From Thermohalobaculum sp050043005 (GTDB lineage Bacteria; Pseudomonadota; Alphaproteobacteria; Rhodobacterales; Rhodobacteraceae), in contig JBHJIZ010000071.1 of assembly GCA_050043005.1 (NCBI GenBank), positions 1 to 20,527 of the forward strand: a DNA stretch of 20,527 bases, in the 5' to 3' direction. Each line of letters starts with the position of its first letter. Position 1 is the first letter of the stretch. Below the pieces are notes generated by a model. That model was not told the DNA's origin and ran no database searches. It was given only the letters and a program-made list of their open reading frames with translations. Both the position numbers and the translations under genes were made by a program. Shown one piece after another: positions 1-7,221 of this stretch.

Positions 1-69
1 CCCCCTCCCCCCCCCCCCCCCCCCCGTCCGGGTCTCCCTTTCTTTGCGGGGGGGGGGGGGGGGCCCCCG
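1..69. other. Low-complexity homopolymer edge, probable contig-end artefact
   Basis: The first 25 bases are C apart from one T. A short pyrimidine-rich stretch follows, then a run of about 16 G and a run of 5 C. The C and G runs could pair with each other, but nothing here resembles a gene or a known replication or telomere element. Together with its place at the very edge, it is best read as low-quality assembly or chimeric end sequence. The natural sequence next to acuI may therefore be missing. Confidence 0.6.
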
Positions 70-94
70 CCGCAGCGCGAGGACCGCGCTGCGG
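70..94 (-). terminator. Perfect 10-bp hairpin downstream of acuI
   Basis: CCGCAGCGCG and its exact reverse complement CGCGCTGCGG flank a 5-base loop (AGGAC). The hairpin lies 8 bases past the acuI stop codon on the minus strand, where an intrinsic terminator is expected. The U-run that should follow on the minus strand is absent: the sequence beyond the stem is the suspect G/C homopolymer. It may be a true terminator whose tail was lost in the assembly. Confidence 0.5.
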
Positions 95-102
95 GAGGGC
101 AA

Positions 103-1095
103 TCAGGCGCTCAGATCGACAACGACGCGGCCCTTGACCTCGCCCTTCAGGATCGCCGGGCCCATCGCTGGTAGATCATCCAAGGTCGCCAAAGAGATCA
201 TCTCTTCCAGCTTGTCCATCGGTAGATCCCGGGCGATGCGCTGCCAAGCGGCGATGCGCGGCGCCTGAGGTTGCATGACCGAGTCGATGCCGAGAAGGTT
301 CACACCCCGCAGCAGGAACGGAACCACGGTCGCCGGCAGCTTTGCACCGCCTGCGAGGCCGACGGCGGCAACGGACGATCCATACTTCATCTGCGTCAGA
401 ACGCGGGCGAGCATCGACCCGCCAACCGCGTCGACACAGCCAGCCCACATCTCTTTGTCCAGCGGGCGCGTCGGTGCCTCGGCCAGATCCTCGCGCGGGA
501 CAATCGTCGCGGCACCCAGACCCGTCAGGTAATCAGCGGTTTCGGGCCGTCCGGTCACAGCCGCAACCTCATACCCCAGATTGGCCAGGATCGCGGTCGC
601 CACCGATCCGACCCCGCCCGCCGCGCCGGTGACCAGGACCGGGCCATTGTCCGCGGTCAGGCCCATGTTCTCGAGTGCGATCACCGAAAGCATGGAGGTG
701 AATCCGGCAGTCCCGACAGCCATCGCCTGCTTGGTCGAGATTTCCTCGGGCAAGCGGACCAACCAGTCGGACTTGACCCGCGCCTTCTGTGAGTAACCAC
801 CCCACCAGGCCTCACCGACGCGCCAGCCGGTCAAAACGACCCTGTCGCCCGGCAGAAAGGCGTCCGAATCTGATTTCTCGACCGTTCCTGCAAAATCGAT
901 CCCCGGCACGTGCGGGAAGTTGCGCACGAGGCCTCCGGTCCCCGTAATGCAGAGACCGTCTTTGTAGTTCAACGTCGAGTATTCGACGGCTACGGTCACA
1001 TCGGCTTCGGGGAGTTGGTCCTCGGTGATCGTCGTCACCTCGGACGAGACCGGGCCGTCATCTTCCTTGCTGACCACAAGCGCACGGATGGACAT
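103..1095 (-). CDS. acuI: AcuI-type NADPH-dependent acrylyl-CoA reductase (MDR superfamily)
   Basis: The protein has 330 residues, the usual size of the AcuI/YhdH branch of the zinc-independent medium-chain dehydrogenases. These enzymes reduce acryloyl-CoA to propionyl-CoA, which detoxifies acrylate coming from DMSP or 3-hydroxypropionate metabolism. Visible motifs are the N-terminal GroES-like part (YSTLNYKDGL, PHVPGIDFAGTV), the branch-typical GWRVGEAWWGGYS, and the Rossmann dinucleotide loop VTGAAGGVGSVA. An upstream in-frame start exists at 1146, but the ATG at 1093-1095 is preferred because GGAG lies 8 bases before it and MSIRALVV matches family N-termini. It is divergent from the DUF2182 gene. 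In several roseobacters acuI sits beside dmdA; here the DmdA-like gene is about 17 kb away. YhdH-like oxidoreductase is the more cautious name. Confidence 0.85.
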   Translation of the reverse strand: MSIRALVVSKEDDGPVSSEVTTITEDQLPEADVTVAVEYSTLNYKDGLCITGTGGLVRNFPHVPGIDFAGTVEKSDSDAFLPGDRVVLTGWRVGEAWWGGYSQKARVKSDWLVRLPEEISTKQAMAVGTAGFTSMLSVIALENMGLTADNGPVLVTGAAGGVGSVATAILANLGYEVAAVTGRPETADYLTGLGAATIVPREDLAEAPTRPLDKEMWAGCVDAVGGSMLARVLTQMKYGSSVAAVGLAGGAKLPATVVPFLLRGVNLLGIDSVMQPQAPRIAAWQRIARDLPMDKLEEMISLATLDDLPAMGPAILKGEVKGRVVVDLSA

Positions 1096-1139
1096 GTGTT
1101 TTCTCCTGTCTGATTTGGGATCACCTTGACGGCTTTGCG

Positions 1140-1168
1140 TTGACACCTGTCAGATCATCCGATTGAAG
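1140..1168 (+). promoter_or_regulatory. Possible promoter/operator in the acuI-DUF2182 divergent spacer
   Basis: A perfect TTGACA lies at 1140-1145. With 17-base spacing the -10 would be TTGAAG (1163-1168), a poor match. The -35 overlaps a small inverted repeat at 1141-1152, TGACA-CC-TGTCA. The position between divergent genes would suit an operator, but the repeat is short and could be chance. Confidence 0.25.
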
Positions 1169-1241
1169 GCAAGTCGAGAACCACAGACTTGGGCTGTCAA
1201 ATACAACGGCGGCCTCCAGATGATGAGCAGATAGACCTGAG

Positions 1242-2210
1242 ATGAGCGCACGCCTGATTTCCCGCTATGCTGACGATCCGAAAGTGGTCACGTTTATCGT
1301 CGTCGCGCTCATCGCCGCGGCAATGTGGCTGGCCACCTGGCAGGTCATGGGCGGCATGTCGATGGACATGGATATGGACATGCCGGGCACGTCGGAGTCC
1401 ATGGGCGGTGCCGATACCATGGACGGCGATGGCAGCATGAACATGGAGATGCCTGCGAAGCCAATGGCCATGGAGGGCATGAGCAACAACAGCTCGATGG
1501 GCTCCATGCCGATGGACGATGCGGGCACGGACAAGCCGATGGGCGCGATGCAGATGGACATGCCCGGGATGTCTATGAACCCGGCTGACTGGAGCCTCGG
1601 CACGATCTCGATCACCATTGCCATGTGGATCCTGATGATGGCAGCGATGATGCTGCCCGCAATGGCACCGGTGACGGCCATCTACGCGGGCCTGGCCGCC
1701 AAGGAGGATCGCGGGCTGCGTCTCGCCCTGCGCATCGGCCTGTTTCTTGCGGGATACTTCGCGCTTTGGGCCGCGTTTTCGGTCGTCGCCGCACTCGGGC
1801 AGCTCGCGCTGCGGGACAGCTCGTGGTTCGTGATGGGCGGTACGCTCGCCCTGCCGTTCGCAGCCGGCCTTCTGATGATCGTCGCGGGTGCCTATCAGTT
1901 CACGCCGATCAAGGAGTTCTGCCTGCGCCACTGCCGCCATCCGCTGACCTATCTGATGAGCCATTGGCGCGAAGGCGTCGAGGGCGCTTTCCCAGTCGGC
2001 GCGCGCCACGGGCTTTACTGTTTCGGCTGCTGCGTCGCACTGATGGGTCTTATGTTCGTCTTCGGCGCGATGAACGTCGTCTGGATGGCCGTCATCGCCC
2101 TTTACTTCCTGGCCGAGAAAATCCTGCCGCGCGTCGAGATCTGGGGGCGCATTGCAGGGGCCTTGATGATCGCCGCAGGAGCGGCCACAGTCGCAAACCA
2201 ACTGATCTGA
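1242..2210 (+). CDS. DUF2182 integral membrane protein with methionine-rich loop
   Basis: The protein has 322 residues. One membrane segment lies at about 16-34, then a loop at 36-112 with 23 methionines (runs of Met-Asp), then several hydrophobic helices from about 121 (IAMWILMMAAMMLPAMAPV) to the C-terminus. The hydrophobic core matches the DUF2182 family, described as predicted metal-binding membrane proteins. Possible ligands beyond the Met loop are C227/H230/C231/H233 (CLRHCRH) and H256/C260/C263/C264 (YCFGCC). Met-rich extracytoplasmic loops are typical of Cu(I) and Ag(I) handling proteins, so a copper role is an inference. The start at 1242 has only a weak ribosome site. The DUF1326 gene follows after 10 bases behind GAGGAA, so the two are probably co-transcribed. 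No published function is known to me. Confidence 0.85.
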   Translation: MSARLISRYADDPKVVTFIVVALIAAAMWLATWQVMGGMSMDMDMDMPGTSESMGGADTMDGDGSMNMEMPAKPMAMEGMSNNSSMGSMPMDDAGTDKPMGAMQMDMPGMSMNPADWSLGTISITIAMWILMMAAMMLPAMAPVTAIYAGLAAKEDRGLRLALRIGLFLAGYFALWAAFSVVAALGQLALRDSSWFVMGGTLALPFAAGLLMIVAGAYQFTPIKEFCLRHCRHPLTYLMSHWREGVEGAFPVGARHGLYCFGCCVALMGLMFVFGAMNVVWMAVIALYFLAEKILPRVEIWGRIAGALMIAAGAATVANQLI

Positions 2211-2220
2211 GGAAACGAGC

Positions 2221-2934
2221 ATGGCAAAGGCCGACAAGAAGTCGAAACGCGCGAAAGTGCGCCTGCCCGCCGACGGCATCACGTCGCGGATGGCGCCCAA
2301 GGGCACCGAGTTGGTGCCGGTCGGCGACAGTGGCTGGGTGATCAGGGGCGAACTGGCGCTGAACTGCTCGTGTGAACTGTTCTGCCCCTGCGTCGTCTCC
2401 CTCGGCGCTGCCCCGCCAACACATGGCTATTGCCAGGCTTGGGTCGGGATCCGCATCGATCACGGATACAAGGACGGCGTGCCGCTGGACGGGATCAACG
2501 TCGCCATGCTGCTGGATATCCCCGGACGTATGGGAGAGGGCGGCTGGAAGGTCGGTCTGTACATCGACGAGAGCGCCAGCGCCAAGCAGGTCAAAGCCAT
2601 CGAGGCGATCCTTTCGGGACAGGCGGGCGGCACGACAGGGCTGTTCCGGCTGGTGGTCGCCGAGTTCCTCGGCACTCAGCGCGTCCCGGTGAGCTACGAA
2701 ACCGAAGGCGAAGTTCGTCACCTGCGGGCGGGCTCGGCAATCCTCGCGTCAATCGAACCGATCCGTGGTGCGAACAAGGATGGCCCGGTGACGATCGAGA
2801 ACACGACCTATTGGATGGGCCCGACCGTCATTGTGGCCAAGGGCTTGCGATCGAAGGTGCGTGATTTTGGTCGGGTCTGGACCTTCGATGAATGTTCAGC
2901 CGAGCTTTGCCCGATCGAGTGGTCCGGTCCGTGA
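2221..2934 (+). CDS. DUF1326 domain protein, cysteine-rich
   Basis: The protein has 237 residues and no signal peptide. A lysine-rich N-terminal extension of about 40 residues precedes the DUF1326 core, which opens with the diagnostic cluster NCSCELFCPC (C49, C51, C55, C57). Further cysteines are C71, C225 and C230 (DECSAELC). The spacing suggests a soft-metal or zinc site, but this is inference. DUF1326 genes often neighbour DUF2182 genes, as here, so a partnership between a cytosolic metal-binding protein and a membrane partner is plausible. The ribosome site is GAGGAAACG just before the ATG. Its stop codon overlaps the GTG start of the next gene (GTGA at 2931-2934), which points to translational coupling. 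Confidence 0.85.
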   Translation: MAKADKKSKRAKVRLPADGITSRMAPKGTELVPVGDSGWVIRGELALNCSCELFCPCVVSLGAAPPTHGYCQAWVGIRIDHGYKDGVPLDGINVAMLLDIPGRMGEGGWKVGLYIDESASAKQVKAIEAILSGQAGGTTGLFRLVVAEFLGTQRVPVSYETEGEVRHLRAGSAILASIEPIRGANKDGPVTIENTTYWMGPTVIVAKGLRSKVRDFGRVWTFDECSAELCPIEWSGP

Positions 2935-3551
2935 CGCCTAAATCGCGCTTCTCTGCCCTGCCCGGAGAAAACCTGCCGGGCATCGGTCACAACCAGGGGC
3001 CGCCGCTGGACCATCACACCAGCTTCCGCCGGTATGCCTGGAAGACGGCGCGCACCGAGTTGATGCCCAAGTTGCCGCTCGAGGTGATCCGGCGGCGCGT
3101 GAAGCGTGCGGCAGAACTCGGGCTGGAGTATCCGGCCTATGCATCGATCCTGCTCGGTACAGGACGTGACATCGTCGGTTTCCTGTTCACGTGCGACGCG
3201 CTGGGGATGCGACTTGCGCAAAAGATGCCTCTGCCGGCGCACGTCACGGAGAAACTTACGGCGTTGTCGTCGGTCGACGCCATGCTTGCGGCCGAACACG
3301 ACCGACCTGAATGCCTGGCTGATCTTCTGGCGCGCGCGAAGCCGATCACTTTCGCCTCGGCCACACGTCTGCCGCCATGGCAATCAGATTCACGCACAGG
3401 ATGCCAGGCAATCCGCACAGCACTCGATCCTCTGAAGCTGCCCGGCGATGCGGTGGTCATGATCGGAACCGATCGCCACGAGCGTGATTGGGCCGACGCG
3501 GCACGGTTGGCGCGGTTCATCCCGGGCGAGACCTACTTCGCACAACGCTAA
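2931..3551 (+). CDS. Conserved hypothetical protein with GIGHNQGPP motif
   Basis: The start is the GTG in the GTGA overlap with the DUF1326 stop; an ATG further upstream at 2892 lies inside that gene in another frame. The product has 206 residues and is soluble, with no signal or membrane segment. Near the N-terminus is GIGHNQGPP (about residues 17-25), a short motif seen in many alphaproteobacterial and phage proteins of unknown role. A basic helical stretch follows (RRRVKRAAELGLEYPAY), then GTGRDIVGFLFTCDAL, and a C-terminal half with DAVVMIGTDRHERDWADAAR. I do not recognise a catalytic family. Similar proteins occur in other Rhodobacteraceae as far as I recall. The overlap suggests it works with, or is dosed with, the DUF2182/DUF1326 pair. 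Confidence 0.75.
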   Translation: MTPKSRFSALPGENLPGIGHNQGPPLDHHTSFRRYAWKTARTELMPKLPLEVIRRRVKRAAELGLEYPAYASILLGTGRDIVGFLFTCDALGMRLAQKMPLPAHVTEKLTALSSVDAMLAAEHDRPECLADLLARAKPITFASATRLPPWQSDSRTGCQAIRTALDPLKLPGDAVVMIGTDRHERDWADAARLARFIPGETYFAQR

Positions 3552-3681
3552 CTTCCCGGAGCGGATCACCGATCCTGAGCGCTAAGTCGGCCCCTGAGAT
3601 GAGTACGCCCGTTGAGATTCCGTAGCATTCGTTACGGCGCAGATTCCCGAAACTGATAGAATCGACCCAACGCGAAGCACG

Positions 3682-3705
3682 GACGTCGCCGTGGCGGGCG
3701 ACGTC
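3682..3705 (+). promoter_or_regulatory. Perfect 9-bp hairpin in leader of the amidase-like gene
   Basis: GACGTCGCC and GGCGACGTC are exact reverse complements separated by 6 bases. The hairpin ends 22 bases before the ATG at 3728 and just ahead of the ribosome site (GGGAGCG). A possible -10 (TAGAAT, 3657-3662) lies upstream without a clear -35. If that is used, the hairpin would sit near the 5' end of the mRNA. It may be an mRNA-stabilising leader, a translational control element or an operator. It has no U-run, so it is unlikely to terminate the upstream operon alone. Confidence 0.4.
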
Positions 3706-3727
3706 ATCCGTTAGTTGGGAGCGACAG

Positions 3728-4825
3728 ATGAGCCTGACACCTCGGCAGGAACAACGCGCAGTAAGATACAACACGCGTCACATGGCCCGGATCGGATGGG
3801 CCCGGTCATGGGATTCGATCGTCGAATTGTTCGGGCTGGGCCGCGATCCGACGCGCGAGAGCTTCGCCCAGGCAACTGCGCGGTGGCAGCGGTCCTATCG
3901 CGGCGCAGGGGCGACCTTGTCCGTGGATGGCAAGTTGGGGCCAAACACATGGCGGAACTTGCGCATGCAGCTCACGCCAACCAGCCGGATCCACGCACGG
4001 CCCGCCTGGGTTCAGGGGCGGCGCGTACCGCCACTGTCACCGGTCGATTCGACCTTGAACCGCGGGATCGCCGAGCCGCCATCCACGCCCGCCCCGAATC
4101 GAACACCCCCGACAGCACCTGCCGAGCCCGCATCACCGGGGCGCCCGATGGGCGGCTCTGCCGTCCGGGGGGCGGATTCGACGACCGCCGTCGCGTCAGG
4201 GCGCAAACCGCCGTGGCTGCTGGAAGCCGAGGTTCAGATGCGCCTTTGGCGCAATGTCGTCGAATCGAACTCAGAGATGGATGGCGATTACTTCGACGCC
4301 GTTCCGTACTTCGGCGGTCAAGCGCGCGAACATGGTGCCCGCCCCGGCCAACGCCCGGGAGGCGGCGATCCGCATTGGTGCTCGGCCTTCGTGAACTACT
4401 GCCTGCACACGACGGGATACAGCCACACGGGCAACGCCTATGCGCGATCGTTCCTCAAGCCCCGCCTGTGGCGCTTTGATCCGATACCAGATCCGCGCCC
4501 GGGCGCGATCATTGTGGTCGGACTGCCCAACGGCGCCCACATCGGTTTCCTGTACGAGGCTGGCAACTTGCCGCACAATCCCGGTCGAAATGTCAGTCCG
4601 CGTGCGCGCGGTATCGGTGGCACCTTCAAGATGCTCGGCGGCAATCAATCGAACACGGTGCAGGTTTCAGACGAGCATCGCGTGATGATCGCGGTGACGA
4701 AGGGAGGCATCACATCGCCCTATCTTTGGCCCAAGGTCGGGACGCCGAATTGCAATGCCGACCTGCCGACCGCAAACCCTCATTTCTGTGGCAACAGGTT
4801 CGAGGAACCGGCGGTTAACCCCTGA
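3728..4825 (+). CDS. TIGR02594-like Cys/His amidase with N-terminal peptidoglycan-binding-like domain
   Basis: The protein has 365 residues in three parts. Residues about 15-80 resemble a peptidoglycan-binding repeat (FAQATARWQRSY, LSVDGKLGPNTWRNLR). Residues about 95-160 are a Pro/Ala/Thr-rich linker. Residues about 162-350 form an NlpC/P60- or CHAP-like hydrolase of the TIGR02594 type, with the likely nucleophile C218 (HWCSAFVN), H271 (NGAHIGFLYE) and a polar third residue near N306 (LGGNQSN). No signal peptide or membrane helix is visible, so delivery to the wall would need another route: phage-like lysis, a contractile system or cell release. No holin, tail or immunity-type gene is adjacent. 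It is preceded by a good ribosome site and the 3682-3705 hairpin, and converges on the HCCA-isomerase-like gene. Confidence 0.75.
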   Translation: MSLTPRQEQRAVRYNTRHMARIGWARSWDSIVELFGLGRDPTRESFAQATARWQRSYRGAGATLSVDGKLGPNTWRNLRMQLTPTSRIHARPAWVQGRRVPPLSPVDSTLNRGIAEPPSTPAPNRTPPTAPAEPASPGRPMGGSAVRGADSTTAVASGRKPPWLLEAEVQMRLWRNVVESNSEMDGDYFDAVPYFGGQAREHGARPGQRPGGGDPHWCSAFVNYCLHTTGYSHTGNAYARSFLKPRLWRFDPIPDPRPGAIIVVGLPNGAHIGFLYEAGNLPHNPGRNVSPRARGIGGTFKMLGGNQSNTVQVSDEHRVMIAVTKGGITSPYLWPKVGTPNCNADLPTANPHFCGNRFEEPAVNP

Positions 4826-4872
4826 GCGTGCGGGGATGAGGGTTCAGGCGAGTCTGATGCGTGCCGTCCAGG

Positions 4873-5469
4873 CTAACTCGCGAGTTGCCCGAGATGCCAG
4901 TCAAGGTGGCTCAGGCGGTCCTGGCCCCAGAACTTCTCCTCGCCAACGATATAGAAGGGCGCGCCAAAGCCACCCATATCGACAGCAAGAGCTGTGTTCG
5001 CCTCGAACTCCGCCCGGGCCTCGTCCATCGCCCCGGTCAATTCAAGCGCGTCAAACCCATGCTGCGCGAGGATCGCCGCAATGGTATCCGGATCTGATAC
5101 GTCCCTGTCCTCCGCCCAACAGGCTTTGAGGAAGTCGTGGCTGAGTTGACCGGTCGGTCCTTCGGCGTTCTTAACCGCAATGACGGCACACGACGCGGGG
5201 ACCGCGTCAACGGGCCAGTGTTGCGGCTGAAGGTTCAACTCGAGACCGTTTATCCGGGAGAGGCGCGCAAGCTCCTGCAAACGATAGGCCTGGCGTGCCG
5301 GGTGTCGCTTCGGAACCGGCATGCCACCGGTCTGCGAGAGCACATGCTGGATATCTGCGGGCCGGTAGACAATCTCGATATCATGCGAGACCGCGATCTC
5401 TTCCAGGCCCAGCCCAGCGAGATACGTGAACGGACTCAGCAACGAGTAAAAATAGTCGATCTGTGTCAC
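4873..5469 (-). CDS. 2-hydroxychromene-2-carboxylate isomerase-like protein (DsbA fold)
   Basis: The product has 198 residues from the GTG at 5467-5469, chosen because GGGAGGG lies about 7 bases upstream and the protein then opens directly with the family motif DYFYSLLSPFTYLAG. The end carries FGAPFYIVGEEKFWGQDRL, typical of the HCCA isomerase / kappa-class GST branch of the thioredoxin superfamily. There is no CXXC, as expected; the serine in the LLSPF motif takes the place of the redox cysteine. In some bacteria such enzymes isomerise intermediates of naphthalene degradation with glutathione, but many roseobacter copies have no aromatic pathway near them, as here. The substrate is therefore unknown. 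It is divergent from prs with a 109-bp spacer. Confidence 0.85.
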   Translation of the reverse strand: MTQIDYFYSLLSPFTYLAGLGLEEIAVSHDIEIVYRPADIQHVLSQTGGMPVPKRHPARQAYRLQELARLSRINGLELNLQPQHWPVDAVPASCAVIAVKNAEGPTGQLSHDFLKACWAEDRDVSDPDTIAAILAQHGFDALELTGAMDEARAEFEANTALAVDMGGFGAPFYIVGEEKFWGQDRLSHLDWHLGQLAS

Positions 5470-5578
5470 GTGCCAGCCCTCCCTCACCCACTCAAGATTG
5501 GCAGACCGCGACCGCTTTGCAAGCCTCAAGGACGCTGTTATGAGACCGTCACACATCGCGGCGGGGGGATTCTCTGGG

Positions 5579-6589
5579 ATGATTGAAGAGCCGAAGCATC
5601 TTATTTCCGGCAATGCCAACCGAACACTCGCCGAGGCCATTGCACGCCGGATTTCGGTCTATCAGGGGCGCAAGATCAACCTGACATCGGCGCGCGTCGA
5701 ACGCTTCAAGGATGGCGAGATCTTTGTCGAGATCTTCGACAATGTGCGTGGCCAGGATGTGTTCGTCATACAGCCGACATCGAGCCCGGCGAATGACAAC
5801 CTGATGGAGCTGATGATTATAACGGACGCGCTGAAACGAGCCTCGGCTCGGCGCATCGCGGCAGTGATGCCCTATTTCGGATATGCCCGGCAAGCCCGGA
5901 AGACGGCTGGCCGCACGCCGATTTCAGCCAAGCTGGTCGCCGACCTGATCCAGCAGTCCGGTGTCACCCAGGTGCTGACGATGGATCTGCACGCCGGACA
6001 GATCCAGGGCTTCTTCGATATTCCTGTCGACAATCTCTATGCGGCACCCGTCTTCGCGCTGGATCTGAAACATCAGTTCCAGAATTTCGAGGACGTCACG
6101 ATCGTCTCCCCCGATGTTGGCGGTGTGGTGCGCGCGCGGGATCTTGCGAAGCGCATCGGGGCCAAGCTCGCAATCGTTGATAAACGTCGTTCAGGGCCGG
6201 GCGAGATTGAATCCGTCAATATCATCGGTCAGGTCGATGGGCAGCGCTGCATCATCTCGGACGACATCTGCGATACAGCCGGCACGCTTTGCGCGGCGGC
6301 GAAACTGCTCGAAGATCACGGCGCGTCCGAAGTCCATGCCTATATCAGTCACGGCGTGTTGTCGGATCCAGCAGTCGAGCGCGTGACCAATTCTGTCCTG
6401 AAATCTCTGGTCATCACCGACTCCATCGCGCCCAGCGAGGCTGTCAAAAGCACGCCGAATATTCGCGTCGTGTCCATCGCGCCGCTGTTCGCGCAAGCTA
6501 TTCTGAACGTGAAGAACGAGACCTCGGTCAGTTCTCTGTTCGACGAAGAGATGCTCGGTCCGATCTACGAGGCCTTCTACAAGTTCTGA
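5579..6589 (+). CDS. prs: Ribose-phosphate pyrophosphokinase (PRPP synthetase)
   Basis: Prs makes 5-phosphoribosyl-1-pyrophosphate from ribose 5-phosphate and ATP for purine, pyrimidine, histidine, tryptophan and NAD synthesis. The sequence shows the N-terminal KHLISGNANRTLAEAIARR, PYFGYARQARK, the metal and ribose-5-phosphate region TMDLHAGQIQGFFDIPVDNL, VSPDVGGVVRA and the PRPP loop DDICDTAGTL. From the ATG at 5579 it has 336 residues, the size I expect in this group. In-frame starts at 5540 (AAGGA 7 bases upstream) and 5498 would add N-terminal tails foreign to the family. A weak promoter-like pair (TTGCAA 5517, TATGAG 5539) overlaps the 5540 start, which also favours 5579. The flavin-reductase-like gene follows after 14 bases. 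Confidence 0.95.
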   Translation: MIEEPKHLISGNANRTLAEAIARRISVYQGRKINLTSARVERFKDGEIFVEIFDNVRGQDVFVIQPTSSPANDNLMELMIITDALKRASARRIAAVMPYFGYARQARKTAGRTPISAKLVADLIQQSGVTQVLTMDLHAGQIQGFFDIPVDNLYAAPVFALDLKHQFQNFEDVTIVSPDVGGVVRARDLAKRIGAKLAIVDKRRSGPGEIESVNIIGQVDGQRCIISDDICDTAGTLCAAAKLLEDHGASEVHAYISHGVLSDPAVERVTNSVLKSLVITDSIAPSEAVKSTPNIRVVSIAPLFAQAILNVKNETSVSSLFDEEMLGPIYEAFYKF

Positions 6590-6603
6590 GGAGGCACACC
6601 GCC

Positions 6604-7221
6604 ATGCAGGTCCGGTTCGACGAGATCGACGCCAAGCTGCGCTACAAGCTGATGACCGCCGCGATCATTCCACGTCCAGTGGCGCTCGTGACGACGCTCG
6701 ATAGGGATGGGAACGCAAATGCGGCGCCGTATTCGTTCTTCAACGGGATGTCCGAAGATCCGCCCCTCGTGGTGCTGGGTCTGAAGCGTCGGGACAGCGG
6801 TCCGAAAAAGGACACGGCGCGCAGTATCGAAGAGACCGGCGAATTCGTTGCGCATCTGGTTACATGGCAGATGCACAAGGGGATGCTGGTGACGGCCGCC
6901 GATTTTCCGGAGGGCGTTGATGAGATTCCGCTCGCCGGGTTCTCCACTGCACCCAGCACGGTGGTGAAACCGCCCCGTCTGGCGGAAGCACCCATCGCCT
7001 TCGAATGCAAGAAATACGTCACAGTCCAGGCCGGGGTTGATCGCGACATCGCCATTGGTGAGATCGTCGCCATGCACGTCGATGACAAGCTTTGGGACGC
7101 CGAGCGCGAATACATCGACTGGCAGGGGAACATGCCGATCGCGCGGCTTTGGGGCAGGCTCTACGCGCCATTGGGCGATGCTGTCGAAGGTCCTGTTCCG
7201 GATCCGGCTGGATTCGAGTGA
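6604..7221 (+). CDS. Flavin reductase-like FMN-binding protein (DIM6/NTAB family)
   Basis: The protein has 205 residues and starts at the ATG at 6604, preceded by GAGGAGG that overlaps the prs stop codon. The sequence has the flavin reductase-like split-barrel hallmarks: IIPRPVALVTTLDRDGNANAAPYSFFNGMSEDPPLVVLGL near the N-terminus, then the FVAHLVTWQMHKG and EVAMHVDDKLWD-type strands. Members bind FMN and reduce flavins or act as partners of monooxygenases; the substrate cannot be read from sequence. The 14-base distance suggests co-transcription with prs, although the two have no obvious metabolic link. Upstream codons in the same frame (from 6289) lie inside prs and are not part of this gene. 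Confidence 0.85.
   Translation: MQVRFDEIDAKLRYKLMTAAIIPRPVALVTTLDRDGNANAAPYSFFNGMSEDPPLVVLGLKRRDSGPKKDTARSIEETGEFVAHLVTWQMHKGMLVTAADFPEGVDEIPLAGFSTAPSTVVKPPRLAEAPIAFECKKYVTVQAGVDRDIAIGEIVAMHVDDKLWDAEREYIDWQGNMPIARLWGRLYAPLGDAVEGPVPDPAGFE

Noticed and set aside
1197..2306. Minus-strand open frame of 369 codons with a very His-rich product opposite the DUF2182 gene
   Set aside because: It is the mirror of the ATG/GAC-rich Met-Asp codons (CAT/GTC read backwards). The plus-strand frame has a clear family match and membrane helices, and a downstream partner.
3563..3575. GGATC-ACC-GATCC repeat after the GIGHNQGPP gene as a terminator
   Set aside because: The stem is only 5 bp with no T-run, so it is not supported as a terminator.
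3715..4479. 254-codon plus-strand frame overlapping the amidase-like gene
   Set aside because: It is Arg/Gly/Pro-rich without family features, a typical high-GC shadow; the 3728 frame has the catalytic motifs.
6289..6603. Upstream extension of the flavin-reductase-like frame
   Set aside because: It lies inside prs in another frame; the ATG at 6604 has GAGGAGG before it and matches the family start.
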